A DNA stretch of 24,177 nucleotides. Origin: Pyrodictiaceae archaeon (lineage in GTDB: Archaea; Thermoproteota; Thermoprotei_A; Sulfolobales; Pyrodictiaceae). Under the pieces are notes generated by a model. That model did no database searches, was not told the origin of the DNA, and worked only from the letters and a program-made list of their open reading frames with translations. The stretch is taken from contig JALTZQ010000029.1 in assembly GCA_027046105.1 (NCBI GenBank), positions 1 through 24,177 on the forward strand, in the 5' to 3' direction. Of the stretch, positions 7,204 to 15,516 are shown piece by piece (within the stretch, counting starts at the first letter, position 1; every line of letters begins with the position of its first letter). The translations under genes were made by a program, and so were the position numbers.

Positions 7204-9018
7204 CTATTTTAGATCCTTTACTTTAAGAGCTTTAGCGGGGCTTCCACTTACCCCATGTACTGGGATTGTTAGCTCTTCCATTTGTGAAGTATAGAGCTTG
7301 TAGAATAACCCGTGTTTAGCTAGTAGCTCTTCCAGTCTTCCCTCTTCACGAATCTCGCCGTTATCTATGACCACTATCCTATCAACATCATGAACTATGG
7401 AGAGGCGATGTGCAATGATAATGCCAGTTCGCCCCTTCATTAACTTGCGTATAGCTTTTCTTATCATGGCTTCGGTCTCTGGATCGACACTTGAAAGAGC
7501 CTCATCAAGAACCACGATATCTGGATCCTTTAGCATTGCACGAGCTATAGCTAGGAGTTGTCTCTCACCAAGTGATAACCTCTTACCTGCTTCACCCGCA
7601 TCAGTATTGTAGCCTTCTGGAAGTTTCTCAATAAGCTCATGGATACCTAGCTCTTTGCAAATCCTCATGACTTCTTCATCGCTGGCATCAGGTTTTGCAA
7701 TCCTTATATTATCCATGATGGTTCCAGGGAATAGATACGTTTCCTGAGGCACATAGCTTATTCTCTCTCTGAGCCACCGCCTCCTAAGCTTTCTCACATC
7801 AATGCCATCTACTAGTATGCGGCCTTTAGTAGGCTCATAGAATCTCAGTAGTAGGTTTACCATAGTTGTTTTGCCTGCACCAGTGTGGCCTACTAGGGCT
7901 ACTATTTCACCAGGTTTTATCTCGAGGTTAATGCCCTTTAGTACGGGTTTTCCAGGCTCGTACTCAAACCAGACATCCTCGTACCTTATGGCTCCCCTTA
8001 GCCTCTTGGCCTCTAAGCCCTCATCCACTTCTATCTCATTAGACTCTAGCACCTCGTATATTCTTTCAAGAGAAGCTAGAGCTGATTGTAGGGCATCATA
8101 CATGCTTACTATGTTGTTTACCGGCTCTACAAGTCTTTGAACATATTGTATGAATGCTACTACTACGCCTATGCTGGTAGCACCTACCAGTACCAAGTAG
8201 CCACCATAGACTAGCACCATGGCTATTGAGAGCATTGATGAAATGTTCATTAAGGGCCAGAAGACCCCCATGAGAAGAGCTATCCGCATATAGGATTTAA
8301 TGGTCTTACGTAGGGCTCTATCATAGTCTTTTAACACCTCTTTCTCTCTAGCAAGCGCTTTTATAGTTTCAATGCCCGTAATGGATTCCTCGACAACTGA
8401 TGATATCTCCGCAATACTCTCACGAGTAGCTCTGTATGCTATCCTAAGTTTACCACCAAAGTACTTAGCAATGAACACCATGAGTGGTATTGTAGAGAGA
8501 GCAGCAATGGTGAGACTAGGGCTTAGCATGACCATCACTAGTATGATTCCTATGAGTGATAACACGTCACTGAGCACAGTGAGCATGCCCGATACCAAGA
8601 CCTCATTGAGGGTTGTCGTGTCATTGATTAGTCTTGAGACAAGGTCACCTATCTGGCGTCTGGCGTAGAAGCTAATCCTCATATTGAGTAGCTTATGGAA
8701 TAGTTTTTGCCTTATAGTATAGAGGAATAGTTGGCCGAAAGCTTGTATATAGTAGCTTCTAAGTGTTGTAAACAACCACTGGCCAGATAGAGCCATGAAG
8801 TAGAGGAACGCCATTAGTGGTAGTCCTTCATATCTTCCAGGGACTATGTAGTGGTCAATTACTATTCCTAGTATGTATGGTGCAGCTAGTGATGCCAGAG
8901 TAGACCCGATAATAGTTAATGCTATGATCAGTAATAGTCTACGATGTAAAACCATGTCACGAAGAAGGTTTTTGAAAAGGCTAAGCGTCTTTCCAGACTC
9001 TTTCTCCAATCCCACCAC
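7204..9018 (-). CDS. ABC exporter half-transporter with catalytic NBD (partner of the 8981-10753 gene)
   Basis: This 604-residue protein has six membrane helices (~25-320, ABC type-1 transmembrane domain) followed by a nucleotide-binding domain. Walker A is GHTGAGKT (377-384), the Q-loop Q425, Walker B VVLDE with the catalytic E506, and the switch His is H537 (IIAHRLS). The signature is LSLGE (481-485), a deviation from LSGGQ. It therefore supplies a proper catalytic Glu and His but a weakened signature to the partner's site. The start overlaps the end of the partner gene by 38 bases, so the two are co-transcribed and translationally coupled. GTG at 9018 is taken as start; neighbouring GTG or TTG codons are possible. 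The substrate is unknown: drugs, lipids and peptides are all known for the family. Confidence 0.92.
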   Translation of the reverse strand: MVGLEKESGKTLSLFKNLLRDMVLHRRLLLIIALTIIGSTLASLAAPYILGIVIDHYIVPGRYEGLPLMAFLYFMALSGQWLFTTLRSYYIQAFGQLFLYTIRQKLFHKLLNMRISFYARRQIGDLVSRLINDTTTLNEVLVSGMLTVLSDVLSLIGIILVMVMLSPSLTIAALSTIPLMVFIAKYFGGKLRIAYRATRESIAEISSVVEESITGIETIKALAREKEVLKDYDRALRKTIKSYMRIALLMGVFWPLMNISSMLSIAMVLVYGGYLVLVGATSIGVVVAFIQYVQRLVEPVNNIVSMYDALQSALASLERIYEVLESNEIEVDEGLEAKRLRGAIRYEDVWFEYEPGKPVLKGINLEIKPGEIVALVGHTGAGKTTMVNLLLRFYEPTKGRILVDGIDVRKLRRRWLRERISYVPQETYLFPGTIMDNIRIAKPDASDEEVMRICKELGIHELIEKLPEGYNTDAGEAGKRLSLGERQLLAIARAMLKDPDIVVLDEALSSVDPETEAMIRKAIRKLMKGRTGIIIAHRLSIVHDVDRIVVIDNGEIREEGRLEELLAKHGLFYKLYTSQMEELTIPVHGVSGSPAKALKVKDLK

Positions 9019-10753
9019 CTAGCATAGAGTTGTAAAGCCTATAGTATGCACCCTTTCTAGCTAAGAGCTCCTCATGACTACCCTCCTCAATAATCCTACC
9101 ATCCTCCATAACAATTATCCTGTCAACGAGGTCTATGAGTGATAGCCTCTGAGTAACTATCAATGCAGTCTTATCCTTCAATACCTCCCTAAGATCTTCT
9201 AGTAGTGCTTTCTCAGTCTCTGCATCAAGATTTGATACAGGATCATCAAGTAGTAGTATCTTTGGATTAGCCAGTAACGCTCTTGCAAGGGCAATTCGCT
9301 GTCTCTGACCCCCAGAGAGGGTTACACCCTTCTCACCAACAATGGTTTCATAGCCTCTAGGTAGTAATTCTATGAAATCATGTATCTTTGCTATCTTTGC
9401 TGCCCTTACAATATCCTCTATTGATGCAGAGGGATTCCCTAAAGCAATATTCTCCCTTATACTCCTATTGAATATGAATGGTTCCTGGGGTATGTAGACT
9501 ACGTGTCTTCTAAGCGAGTCTAGTTTAACTCTACGTATGTCTATGCCATCGATTAGTATCTTGCCTTCATCGGGATCATAGAATCGTACTAGAAGCTTAA
9601 GTAGTGTAGACTTGCCTGAGCCCGGAGGTCCTACGATAGCAATTTTCTCCCCAGGGCGTACATGGAGATTTATACTCCTTAGCACGGGTTTGCCTGGTAT
9701 ATAGCTGAAGCTGACATTTTCAAAAACTATTTCACCCTTAATGTCACGTAGCTCTATAGCGTTGGGGTCTTCCTTGACTCTTGGCTCAGCATCAATTATT
9801 TCAAATAGTCTCTTGGCTGCTGCAACTGCTCTCTGTACCTCACCTATAGAGAAGCCAAGAGCTCTCAAAGGCCACATGAGCCTTAACATGTAGGCTAGAA
9901 ATGCTGTAAGTTCCCCTACGGTTAGTGTTCCCGAGGGTATTGCGTATCCGCCATAGTACAACATTACAGCCATGGCAGTACCTACTATGAGCATTGGAGC
10001 ATTACCATAAACTGCCCTAAGCCTTGCAGCCCTAAGACTTGCCTCAAGCAACTTGTCATTTTCACGAGTAAACCTATCATACTCGTAATCCTCTATGGCA
10101 AGGCCCTTCACAGTCTTTATCCCAGCAAGAGCTGATGTAGCAATACCTGCTATAACACCCGTCATATGGCGTGTCTCGTCGTAGAGAGGCCTAATTGTTG
10201 TAGCAAACTTAATGTTCAGCATTAGTGAGGCTATAAGAGCCGTAAAGGCTATTGTTGCAAGTAGGGCATTCATTTCAATCATGTAGTAAGTGGAAAGAGC
10301 TGTAGTGAATCCTGCAAAAACCATTAAACGAATATTCTGTGTAAGGAACCTATTCACTCTTTCAGCATCATTAGTTATCCTAGATATTAGCTGGCCCACT
10401 ATAGACTTGTCAAAGAACTCCATTGACTGTATTTGGAGAGACCGATAAGCATCCATACGTATCCTATAAACGATCTCCTGGCTAACTCTAAACAATAGGT
10501 ATCTTCCAATGAAACTAAACCCGCCTGCAGCTATTGTTGCAGCTATAACGAGGACAGCATAGTATACAGCTGCGTATAGGTTCCTCGAAATAACTCCTTC
10601 GTCAATAGCGGATCTTATGAGTAGAGGCACAATACTAGTCATGTACGACCAAAGGAGTATTGAAACTAGTATTACCGCGAATACGTGAAACCTACGACCA
10701 ATATAGGCCATAAGCCTAGTAAATACCCTAATACTGCTGTACTTTTCCTGCAA
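8981..10753 (-). CDS. ABC exporter half-transporter with degenerate NBD
   Basis: This 590-residue protein has the same plan as its partner: an ABC type-1 membrane domain (~20-310) and an ATPase domain. Walker A is GPPGSGKS (375-382) and the signature LSGGQ (479-483) is canonical. The Walker B motif ends in LLLDD, so D504 replaces the catalytic Glu, and the switch residue is Q535 (IVTQRLS) in place of His. The same substitutions define the non-hydrolysing site of heterodimeric exporters such as TM287/TM288. It pairs with the downstream gene, whose signature is off-consensus, giving one canonical and one degenerate ATP site. TTG at 10753 is taken as the start; GGGAG lies very close to it, so the exact start is uncertain. 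Confidence 0.92.
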   Translation of the reverse strand: MQEKYSSIRVFTRLMAYIGRRFHVFAVILVSILLWSYMTSIVPLLIRSAIDEGVISRNLYAAVYYAVLVIAATIAAGGFSFIGRYLLFRVSQEIVYRIRMDAYRSLQIQSMEFFDKSIVGQLISRITNDAERVNRFLTQNIRLMVFAGFTTALSTYYMIEMNALLATIAFTALIASLMLNIKFATTIRPLYDETRHMTGVIAGIATSALAGIKTVKGLAIEDYEYDRFTRENDKLLEASLRAARLRAVYGNAPMLIVGTAMAVMLYYGGYAIPSGTLTVGELTAFLAYMLRLMWPLRALGFSIGEVQRAVAAAKRLFEIIDAEPRVKEDPNAIELRDIKGEIVFENVSFSYIPGKPVLRSINLHVRPGEKIAIVGPPGSGKSTLLKLLVRFYDPDEGKILIDGIDIRRVKLDSLRRHVVYIPQEPFIFNRSIRENIALGNPSASIEDIVRAAKIAKIHDFIELLPRGYETIVGEKGVTLSGGQRQRIALARALLANPKILLLDDPVSNLDAETEKALLEDLREVLKDKTALIVTQRLSLIDLVDRIIVMEDGRIIEEGSHEELLARKGAYYRLYNSMLGGGIGERVWKDA

Positions 10754-11012
10754 AACTCCCTACGGCTAATCCTCGGCCATGACCCGGTAAAATCTTTGAC
10801 TCCCACTAGCAAATAACCGTAGAGGAATAGTCCACCCAACTCTCTAGGAATTCTAGAAGATAAATATTAATTGCTTTCCCCTAGCTTGAATGCTCAAATC
10901 CTGGCCACGCGGTCTAGTGCATTAAAGCCTAGTATATTTGGTAGTAATTTTACACTCTGAGGGTTATTGTCATAAGCTCTATTACCCGTGCCAAAGATTG
11001 GTTCATGGCTCG
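10754..11012. other. Intergenic region between ABC exporter and vapBC
   Basis: No gene is seen. The region separates divergent transcription units. An AT-rich block around 10861-10871 (AAATATTAATT) could serve as a promoter element for either strand but lies more than 100 bases from the exporter start. A short inverted repeat, TCTAG-GAATT-CTAGA, occurs just before it. No RNA gene was recognised. Confidence 0.3.
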
Positions 11013-11055
11013 AAAAATATTAAGTGTAAGAGTGTATAGTGTATACGGTGTATAC
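11013..11055 (+). promoter_or_regulatory. vapBC promoter with GTGTATA direct repeats
   Basis: An AT-rich AAAAATATTAAG (11013-11024) is a plausible TATA element. It runs into four near-identical units: GTGTAAG at 11024 and GTGTATA at 11032, 11039 and 11048, spaced 7-9 bases. The predicted transcription start (~11045) lies among them. Since VapB antitoxins usually repress their own promoter, this is a candidate operator, by inference. Confidence 0.45.
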
Positions 11056-11056
11056 G

Positions 11057-11335
11057 TTGGCTACAGAGTATACGACGATAAGGGTTAAGAAGAAGACGAA
11101 GGAGCTTTTAGAGAAGACACTTGTATCCATGGAGTCAAGGCTAGGTAGAAGACTCGACTACGATACACTACTACGCCTTCTAGCCAAGAAGACTCTACGA
11201 GGTAAACCATGGTTACTTGAATGGCTTCTTAATAACCCCGTTAGCCACCACGATACTGCGAAGGCACAGGAAATACTAAGGCTTGAAAGGAGAAGGGATG
11301 AGAGAAGCCTTGCTGGAAGGCAAGGTAGTGCTTGA
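11057..11335 (+). CDS. vapB: VapB-type antitoxin
   Basis: This small protein of 92 residues begins with a basic TTIRVKKKTKELLEKT segment like the ribbon-helix-helix DNA-binding arm of archaeal VapB proteins. It is followed by a leucine-rich helix and a charged C-terminal part that would wrap the toxin. It should neutralise the PIN toxin encoded next to it and repress the operon. I chose TTG at 11057, preceded at 6 bases by GGTG; a GTG at 11039 would add six residues (YTVYT-like) encoded by the repeat units themselves. The gene overlaps vapC by 38 bases, typical of coupled toxin-antitoxin pairs. Family assignment rests on context and the N-terminal pattern more than on a strong motif. Confidence 0.72.
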   Translation: MATEYTTIRVKKKTKELLEKTLVSMESRLGRRLDYDTLLRLLAKKTLRGKPWLLEWLLNNPVSHHDTAKAQEILRLERRRDERSLAGRQGSA

Positions 11336-11753
11336 TGCAAGTGTGTTAATAGAGTTACTCGCTGGGAACCCAGTGATGAGACCACTAGTAGAGGCGATAG
11401 TTAATGATAGGGTTGAAGCCTATGCCTCGAGGCTAAGCATAGTCGAGGCGTTTTATGTGACTTGTAGGCTCTGGGGAACAAGGGAAGCCAGGGAACGTCT
11501 CCAGGTACTCCTCGACTCAGAAATGATAGAGATAGTGGAGGATAACGAGATATGGGAGCAAGTTGCTGAATGTAAATGTAGAATACCAATAAGCCTCGGT
11601 GATTGCCACACATTAGCATTAGCGAAAAAGTACAAAATCAAACCCCTCTTCCTCCAACCCGAAAAAGAGCTCATAGAAAACCAGGACACTATAACAAGCT
11701 GGCTAGGAACACAGCCACTCTACCTGCTCAAAACCAAAGATAAGGCTAGATAG
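11298..11753 (+). CDS. vapC: VapC-type PIN-domain ribonuclease toxin
   Basis: This 151-residue PIN-domain protein is most likely a Mg2+-dependent RNase toxin. The acidic active-site residues are visible: D13 in VVLDASVLIELL, E50 in SIVEAFYV and D102 in SLGDCHTLALAKK, with further acidic residues at the C-terminal side. Length and order fit VapC. ATG at 11298 was chosen because GGAGAAGGG lies directly upstream; an earlier TTG at 11283 is less likely. The 38-base overlap with vapB indicates one transcript. VapC toxins act on tRNA or rRNA, but the target here is unknown. The nearby HEPN/MNT pair on the opposite strand makes a small cluster of toxin-antitoxin-like modules. Confidence 0.85.
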   Translation: MREALLEGKVVLDASVLIELLAGNPVMRPLVEAIVNDRVEAYASRLSIVEAFYVTCRLWGTREARERLQVLLDSEMIEIVEDNEIWEQVAECKCRIPISLGDCHTLALAKKYKIKPLFLQPEKELIENQDTITSWLGTQPLYLLKTKDKAR

Positions 11754-11896
11754 CTTTTCCACTTTACCTGTAAGGTCTTGGCAATAACGTGGTCAAGGAA
11801 ATGCCTTTTCATGGAGGTCAAAGCCTAAAATGCTGACCATAAAGGGGAGACGAGCCTTCTACAGGATTCAGTAAGCTCTTTAACAAGATCAACAGT

Positions 11897-12271
11897 CTAC
11901 TGCATGGACTCTTCGTAGAGTTGTTCTACGGGTATTAAGCTCTTTCTCTTATACTTCTCTAGGCCTTGTGGACCGACTACGTGTATTTCTAGTGGGTGTA
12001 TAAGTGGTAATTTCAGCTTCTCCCATATGTGTTCTATTATCTGTGCTGCCTCTCGCATGCTAGGTTCATGGGTGAGTACTACTATGAGGTCTATGTCGCT
12101 AGCTGCAATCCATTCATCCTTCGCAATGCTGCCAGTGATGTATATGCGTGCTTCAGGATAAATCTCTTTCACTGCCTCTACAGCTTCCTTTACGAGTCGC
12201 TTCCAGTTTCTGAGCAAGTTAGCTCTTTCACGCATTACTTCTAGTAGAATGTCTGAGTACTCTCTCGACAA
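11897..12271 (-). CDS. MNT-type minimal nucleotidyltransferase (HEPN/MNT module)
   Basis: This 124-residue protein has the nucleotidyltransferase signature G47-S48 followed ten residues later by D59-I-D61 (ITGSIAKDEWIAASDIDLIVV). A third acidic position could be E95 in LEIHVV, where most relatives have Asp. Such minimal nucleotidyltransferases pair with HEPN proteins; in studied pairs the MNT partner silences the HEPN partner, in some cases by AMPylating it. The gene overlaps the upstream HEPN gene by 44 bases if TTG at 12271 is used (GTGAT 6 bases upstream). ATG at 12235 would shorten the overlap to 8 bases. It is convergent with vapC, 143 bases apart. Confidence 0.82.
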   Translation of the reverse strand: MSREYSDILLEVMRERANLLRNWKRLVKEAVEAVKEIYPEARIYITGSIAKDEWIAASDIDLIVVLTHEPSMREAAQIIEHIWEKLKLPLIHPLEIHVVGPQGLEKYKRKSLIPVEQLYEESMQ

Positions 12272-12647
12272 GGCTAATCACTCTCTCTACGGTTGACAAT
12301 ATGTCTTCCGCGTCATCTCTTGTATAAGTTCGAATACCATACCGCGAGGCTACATATACATCTTCTAGTTCTGATAAACGAGGTCTCTCACGCCTCATAA
12401 AGTCGACTATTTCCCTTTCAGAATTTCCACCTAGAGCTTTTGAGAGTATAGCAAGTAACTGCCTAACACTATGCGTACGTGGGTAATCTCCAAGCACACG
12501 AAGAAGCTGTGCCTTGAGGTAAAGCTGTAGAGCTTGCTCAGCGAGAAACACTGCTAAGTCATAACGCTCTTTACCATATGCCTCTCGAGCCTCCTCTAGA
12601 AACATTCTACTTCTACGCAGTAACAGCCTATACTCCTCAATACTCAA
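12228..12647 (-). CDS. HEPN-domain protein (HEPN/MNT module)
   Basis: This 139-residue, mostly helical protein has the HEPN features of the archaeal HEPN/MNT families: YDLAVFLAEQALQLYLKAQLL (split here at 29-49), TH at 58-59 followed by VRQLL, and ASRYGIRTYTRDDAED near 100-114. I do not find the Rx4-6H ribonuclease motif at its usual place, so RNase activity is doubtful and the protein may be a binding partner only. TTG at 12647 is supported by GGTG 8 bases upstream, and GTTTATTTTC about 45 bases upstream may be the TATA element. The MNT gene follows with overlap. The pair is a probable toxin-antitoxin unit by family knowledge. Confidence 0.82.
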   Translation of the reverse strand: MSIEEYRLLLRRSRMFLEEAREAYGKERYDLAVFLAEQALQLYLKAQLLRVLGDYPRTHSVRQLLAILSKALGGNSEREIVDFMRRERPRLSELEDVYVASRYGIRTYTRDDAEDILSTVERVISLVERVLRHSTRSNA

Positions 12648-12754
12648 TCTAGATACACCAAACTAGAGAAGCCAGCCCTACTTAGTGAAAATAAACTCGA
12701 TCACCATAATGACTCGGGAAACCCGAAGACTGGCTAGCATACTCTTCGCCAAGA

Positions 12755-12774
12755 ATACATAGACGTCTATGTAT
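12755..12774. repeat. Perfect 20-bp palindrome upstream of HEPN/MNT
   Basis: ATACATAGACGTCTATGTAT reads the same on both strands with no spacer. It lies about 108 bases upstream of the HEPN start and about 82 bases past the end of the aldo-keto reductase gene, both on the minus strand. A dimeric regulator site is more likely than a terminator because there is no loop or T-run. Its target gene is not determined. Confidence 0.6.
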
Positions 12775-12855
12775 GGTGTACCGTACTAGTCTACTTTACG
12801 GATTATAATACCATCCCCCTTTTCGCCAAATAATACTGAAACTTTTCCGTGAGGG

Positions 12856-13665
12856 TTAGGCCCTTGTCAACTCCTTTATATCCTCGGGTTTTAGTCTCCA
12901 ACCTAGCGATCCCAGGATTTCCCTGAGGTGTTGCATGTTCTCCGTCTTCACTATCGCTGTGACCATGGGTTTTGATATGAGGTAGTTTAGGGCTATCTGA
13001 ACTGGTGTTTTACCATACTTAGCTGCTATTCGCTGGAGTAGGGGATGATCTTTCACTCTCCCACGTTCGAGAGGAGTGTATGCTTGTATAGTTACTTGTT
13101 TTTCTTGGGCATAAGGAAGTAGACTTAACTCTATTCCCCGGTCCAGTACACTGTACTTGACTTGGTCTGCAACTATCTCTGTTGAACGAGTTGCTTGGAT
13201 TGCCCTCTCTAGCTCCCACTTATCAAAGTTTGATACGCCTATGTATCTCGTGTAGCCTCGACGGTATACTAGCTCGAAACGCCTAACTTGCTCCTCGATA
13301 GGTATGGCATAGTGTGGCCAGTGGATTAGGTATAGATCGACATAACTTACCCTTAGCCTCTTTAGACTAGCACGTGCACTTTTCTCAATGGATTCCTCTG
13401 ATACAAGGTTCTCGGGAAGCATCTTGGTCACTATGAATACCTTGTCTCTGCCCACAGTCTCAACAACACGACCAACTAGCTCCTCGGCACGGCCAGCATG
13501 ATACATTTCTGCGGTATCTATGAGCCATAACCCTCTCTCAACAGCTTCAACGAGTACATGGAAGGCCTTATTGTAGTCACGTATAGCCCATGTACCTATA
13601 CCTATTGCTGGAACCCTTTCTCCAGTCCTACCCAGGGGCTTGTAGTCAGAATAGTCTAGCTCCAA
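12856..13665 (-). CDS. Aldo-keto reductase
   Basis: This 269-residue protein is an NAD(P)H-dependent oxidoreductase of the aldo-keto reductase superfamily. The catalytic tetrad is complete: D50 and Y55 in IDTAEMYH, K81 in VTKM, and H115 in LIHWPH. GVSNFDKWEL and the C-terminal IVKTEN (cofactor-binding region, with the Lys that contacts the NADP phosphate) follow in the usual order. It is slightly shorter than the ~280-320 of most members. The start is a TTG with GAGGC/GGG purine-rich sequence upstream. It lies 44 bases after the end of the transglutaminase-like gene on the same strand. The natural carbonyl substrate is unknown. Confidence 0.9.
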   Translation of the reverse strand: MELDYSDYKPLGRTGERVPAIGIGTWAIRDYNKAFHVLVEAVERGLWLIDTAEMYHAGRAEELVGRVVETVGRDKVFIVTKMLPENLVSEESIEKSARASLKRLRVSYVDLYLIHWPHYAIPIEEQVRRFELVYRRGYTRYIGVSNFDKWELERAIQATRSTEIVADQVKYSVLDRGIELSLLPYAQEKQVTIQAYTPLERGRVKDHPLLQRIAAKYGKTPVQIALNYLISKPMVTAIVKTENMQHLREILGSLGWRLKPEDIKELTRA

Positions 13666-13709
13666 GACCCAGAGAGCCTCCTAAGAGCACCGACAGTATA
13701 CTTGACAGC

Positions 13710-15332
13710 CTATTTTAGAGGTTCGTAGGGTGCTATGTATGCTTGCTTATCACTCACCCATACAATGAGAATATAGGTTCCGGGGCCAGGCAGCTTTGCG
13801 TCTAGGAGGCCTCGATCCACCACTATGATTGTCTTATCACCACTTATCTCCCATATCATCGCCGTGATAGTCTCCACGCCAGGGTAATAGTATCCTGGCA
13901 TAGCCACACCTAGTATCGGCTCGACACTACCAGGTTCGTAGAGGAGGATACTCACCCTATCAGTGCTCCATACATACACTACAAGCATTGTCTCATTGAG
14001 TTCAACCTCTACTCTTGGCACCGGATAATCCGGCGCTACAAGGAAATAGACTATTATCGTTGGCCTCTCCTCAAGAACCTTGATTGGAGTCCCATCAGGT
14101 CGATAGCGGTAAACAGGTACCGTGGTATTCTCTACCTCCACGTAGACATAGACGCAAGTCTTTCGTGCCCCTAATTGGAGTAAGTAGTTTGTAAGATTCT
14201 CGTTCAATGCTAAGGCCAACTGTATGCGTTTAGCTACCCAACTTGGCTTCTTTGGGCTAAACCAGTCAACCGGGCGTAGAACCATATAGTAGGATACCTT
14301 GACGGGAGGCTCTGAGCTAGGTAAGTAGCTAGCCATATACCTTGCTAGACTTGTAAGGTATGCTGGGCATTCTAGTTGAAACCCCTGCATCACTAAATAA
14401 GCTGCAATAGCCTCTCGTATCGCCTCCAAGTGCTCTATATCAAGTGGGGGAGGATAAACCATGCGAAACACGCCACTATCAATATCTAGGACACGGATAT
14501 TACGACTCCGCGTATTGTAGAGATAGATCTTTCCATTCTCTATACTAAGACCAGCACTCTTCCACAACCCGTAGTAATCGCTATAGAGATGTGCAGGATA
14601 CGGGTCTTCAACTATAGGAACAACATATATGGTACCGTTAACTACTACACCTGGCTCTACATGACCAACATCAAGACCCTTGAACTCCACTGACACAACA
14701 ACTACTTCCTCAAAGAAGCCAGTAGCAGCAAAAAGAGCTGCTGCAAGAAGTGCACGATCCTCACAATCGCCTTTCCCTAAGAGGAGTGTCTCACTAGGCA
14801 TTTGCACATACTCGCGCATTCCATGTTGAACAATATCCTTCTCATACTCTATGTTTACAGCAACCCAATGAGCTATAGACACTACTGTCGACCACCAATC
14901 CCCCGCTACGAGGGAATAGGCTAGCTCACGTAAGTTGTCGAGTTCACTAAGTCCACACTCAACAGCATCCAAGTTAAACACTCCAGGATCATAGCCTTTA
15001 CAAGGAGCTGCAGCAACTACGATAGGTCTAGTCACAGTAACAGTTTCAGTGACAACCAAGGGGATTGTAGTAGTTTTAGTCACAGTAATAGTCCTAGTGG
15101 CGACAATTGTAGTAGTCTCTGTTACCCTAACACTCCTCGTAGTGGTTTCAGTAACAGTCTGAACCACAGTGACTGTCTCTATGGGGGCAGGGACAGTCTT
15201 AGTAGTCACAATAGTAGTTGTAGTAGTTGCACCAGACTCTATGCCGCCTCCACTAGTAAAATACACTATGAGAGAGAGCACGAGTACAAGGATAGCGCCA
15301 ACAGCCATGCCCGCCCCAAACTCGCGGCTCAA
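13710..15332 (-). CDS. Membrane-anchored transglutaminase-like protein with Thr-rich stalk
   Basis: This 540-residue protein begins with a single hydrophobic anchor (residues ~9-26), then a stalk from ~35 to 105 of about 69 residues of which 30 are Thr, alternating with Val and a few charged residues. Such stalks are usual in archaeal surface proteins and are probably O-glycosylated. Residues ~130-250 are a transglutaminase/protease-like domain: the catalytic Cys is C190 in GKGDCEDRALL, the His H224 in DVGHVEPG, and a possible third member D243. C111 and C126 flank the domain start and may form a disulfide. The last ~150 residues are rich in beta-type sequence. Start TTG at 15332; ATG at 15308 is possible. 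It probably acts outside the cell as a peptidase or crosslinking enzyme. Confidence 0.8.
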   Translation of the reverse strand: MSREFGAGMAVGAILVLVLSLIVYFTSGGGIESGATTTTTIVTTKTVPAPIETVTVVQTVTETTTRSVRVTETTTIVATRTITVTKTTTIPLVVTETVTVTRPIVVAAAPCKGYDPGVFNLDAVECGLSELDNLRELAYSLVAGDWWSTVVSIAHWVAVNIEYEKDIVQHGMREYVQMPSETLLLGKGDCEDRALLAAALFAATGFFEEVVVVSVEFKGLDVGHVEPGVVVNGTIYVVPIVEDPYPAHLYSDYYGLWKSAGLSIENGKIYLYNTRSRNIRVLDIDSGVFRMVYPPPLDIEHLEAIREAIAAYLVMQGFQLECPAYLTSLARYMASYLPSSEPPVKVSYYMVLRPVDWFSPKKPSWVAKRIQLALALNENLTNYLLQLGARKTCVYVYVEVENTTVPVYRYRPDGTPIKVLEERPTIIVYFLVAPDYPVPRVEVELNETMLVVYVWSTDRVSILLYEPGSVEPILGVAMPGYYYPGVETITAMIWEISGDKTIIVVDRGLLDAKLPGPGTYILIVWVSDKQAYIAPYEPLK

Positions 15333-15390
15333 ACCCTAGCATACCCCACAGTAGCTCCAATAGCCCAAGAGGCTTCCATTAAACGTTCCC

Positions 15391-15397
15391 TATAAGA
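15391..15397 (+). promoter_or_regulatory. Possible TATA box of the eIF2B-like gene pair
   Basis: TATAAGA, preceded by CCC, lies in the gap between the divergent transglutaminase-like gene and the eIF2B-like pair. It would start transcription near 15420 and leave a leader of almost 100 bases before the GGGGTT ribosome site and ATG at 15517. Confidence 0.4.
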
Positions 15398-15516
15398 TTA
15401 GCCAAGAGTCTATTGCTTCTCTGTCTTGCTCTAGCGTCGACTACACTGACACAAACCTATGCCATGATTGTATTTTGTGCCGTAGCTATCCTACCATTTT
15501 TGCTGGGGTTCTGGGT

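Noticed and set aside
11013..12774. Mobile element or integration site around the toxin-antitoxin modules
   Set aside because: No transposase, integrase, tRNA gene or flanking direct repeats were found.
15120..15230. Low-complexity DNA with repeated TAGT/ACAGT-like units as a tandem repeat element
   Set aside because: It is explained by the Thr/Val codons of the stalk in the transglutaminase-like protein, with no regular repeat length.
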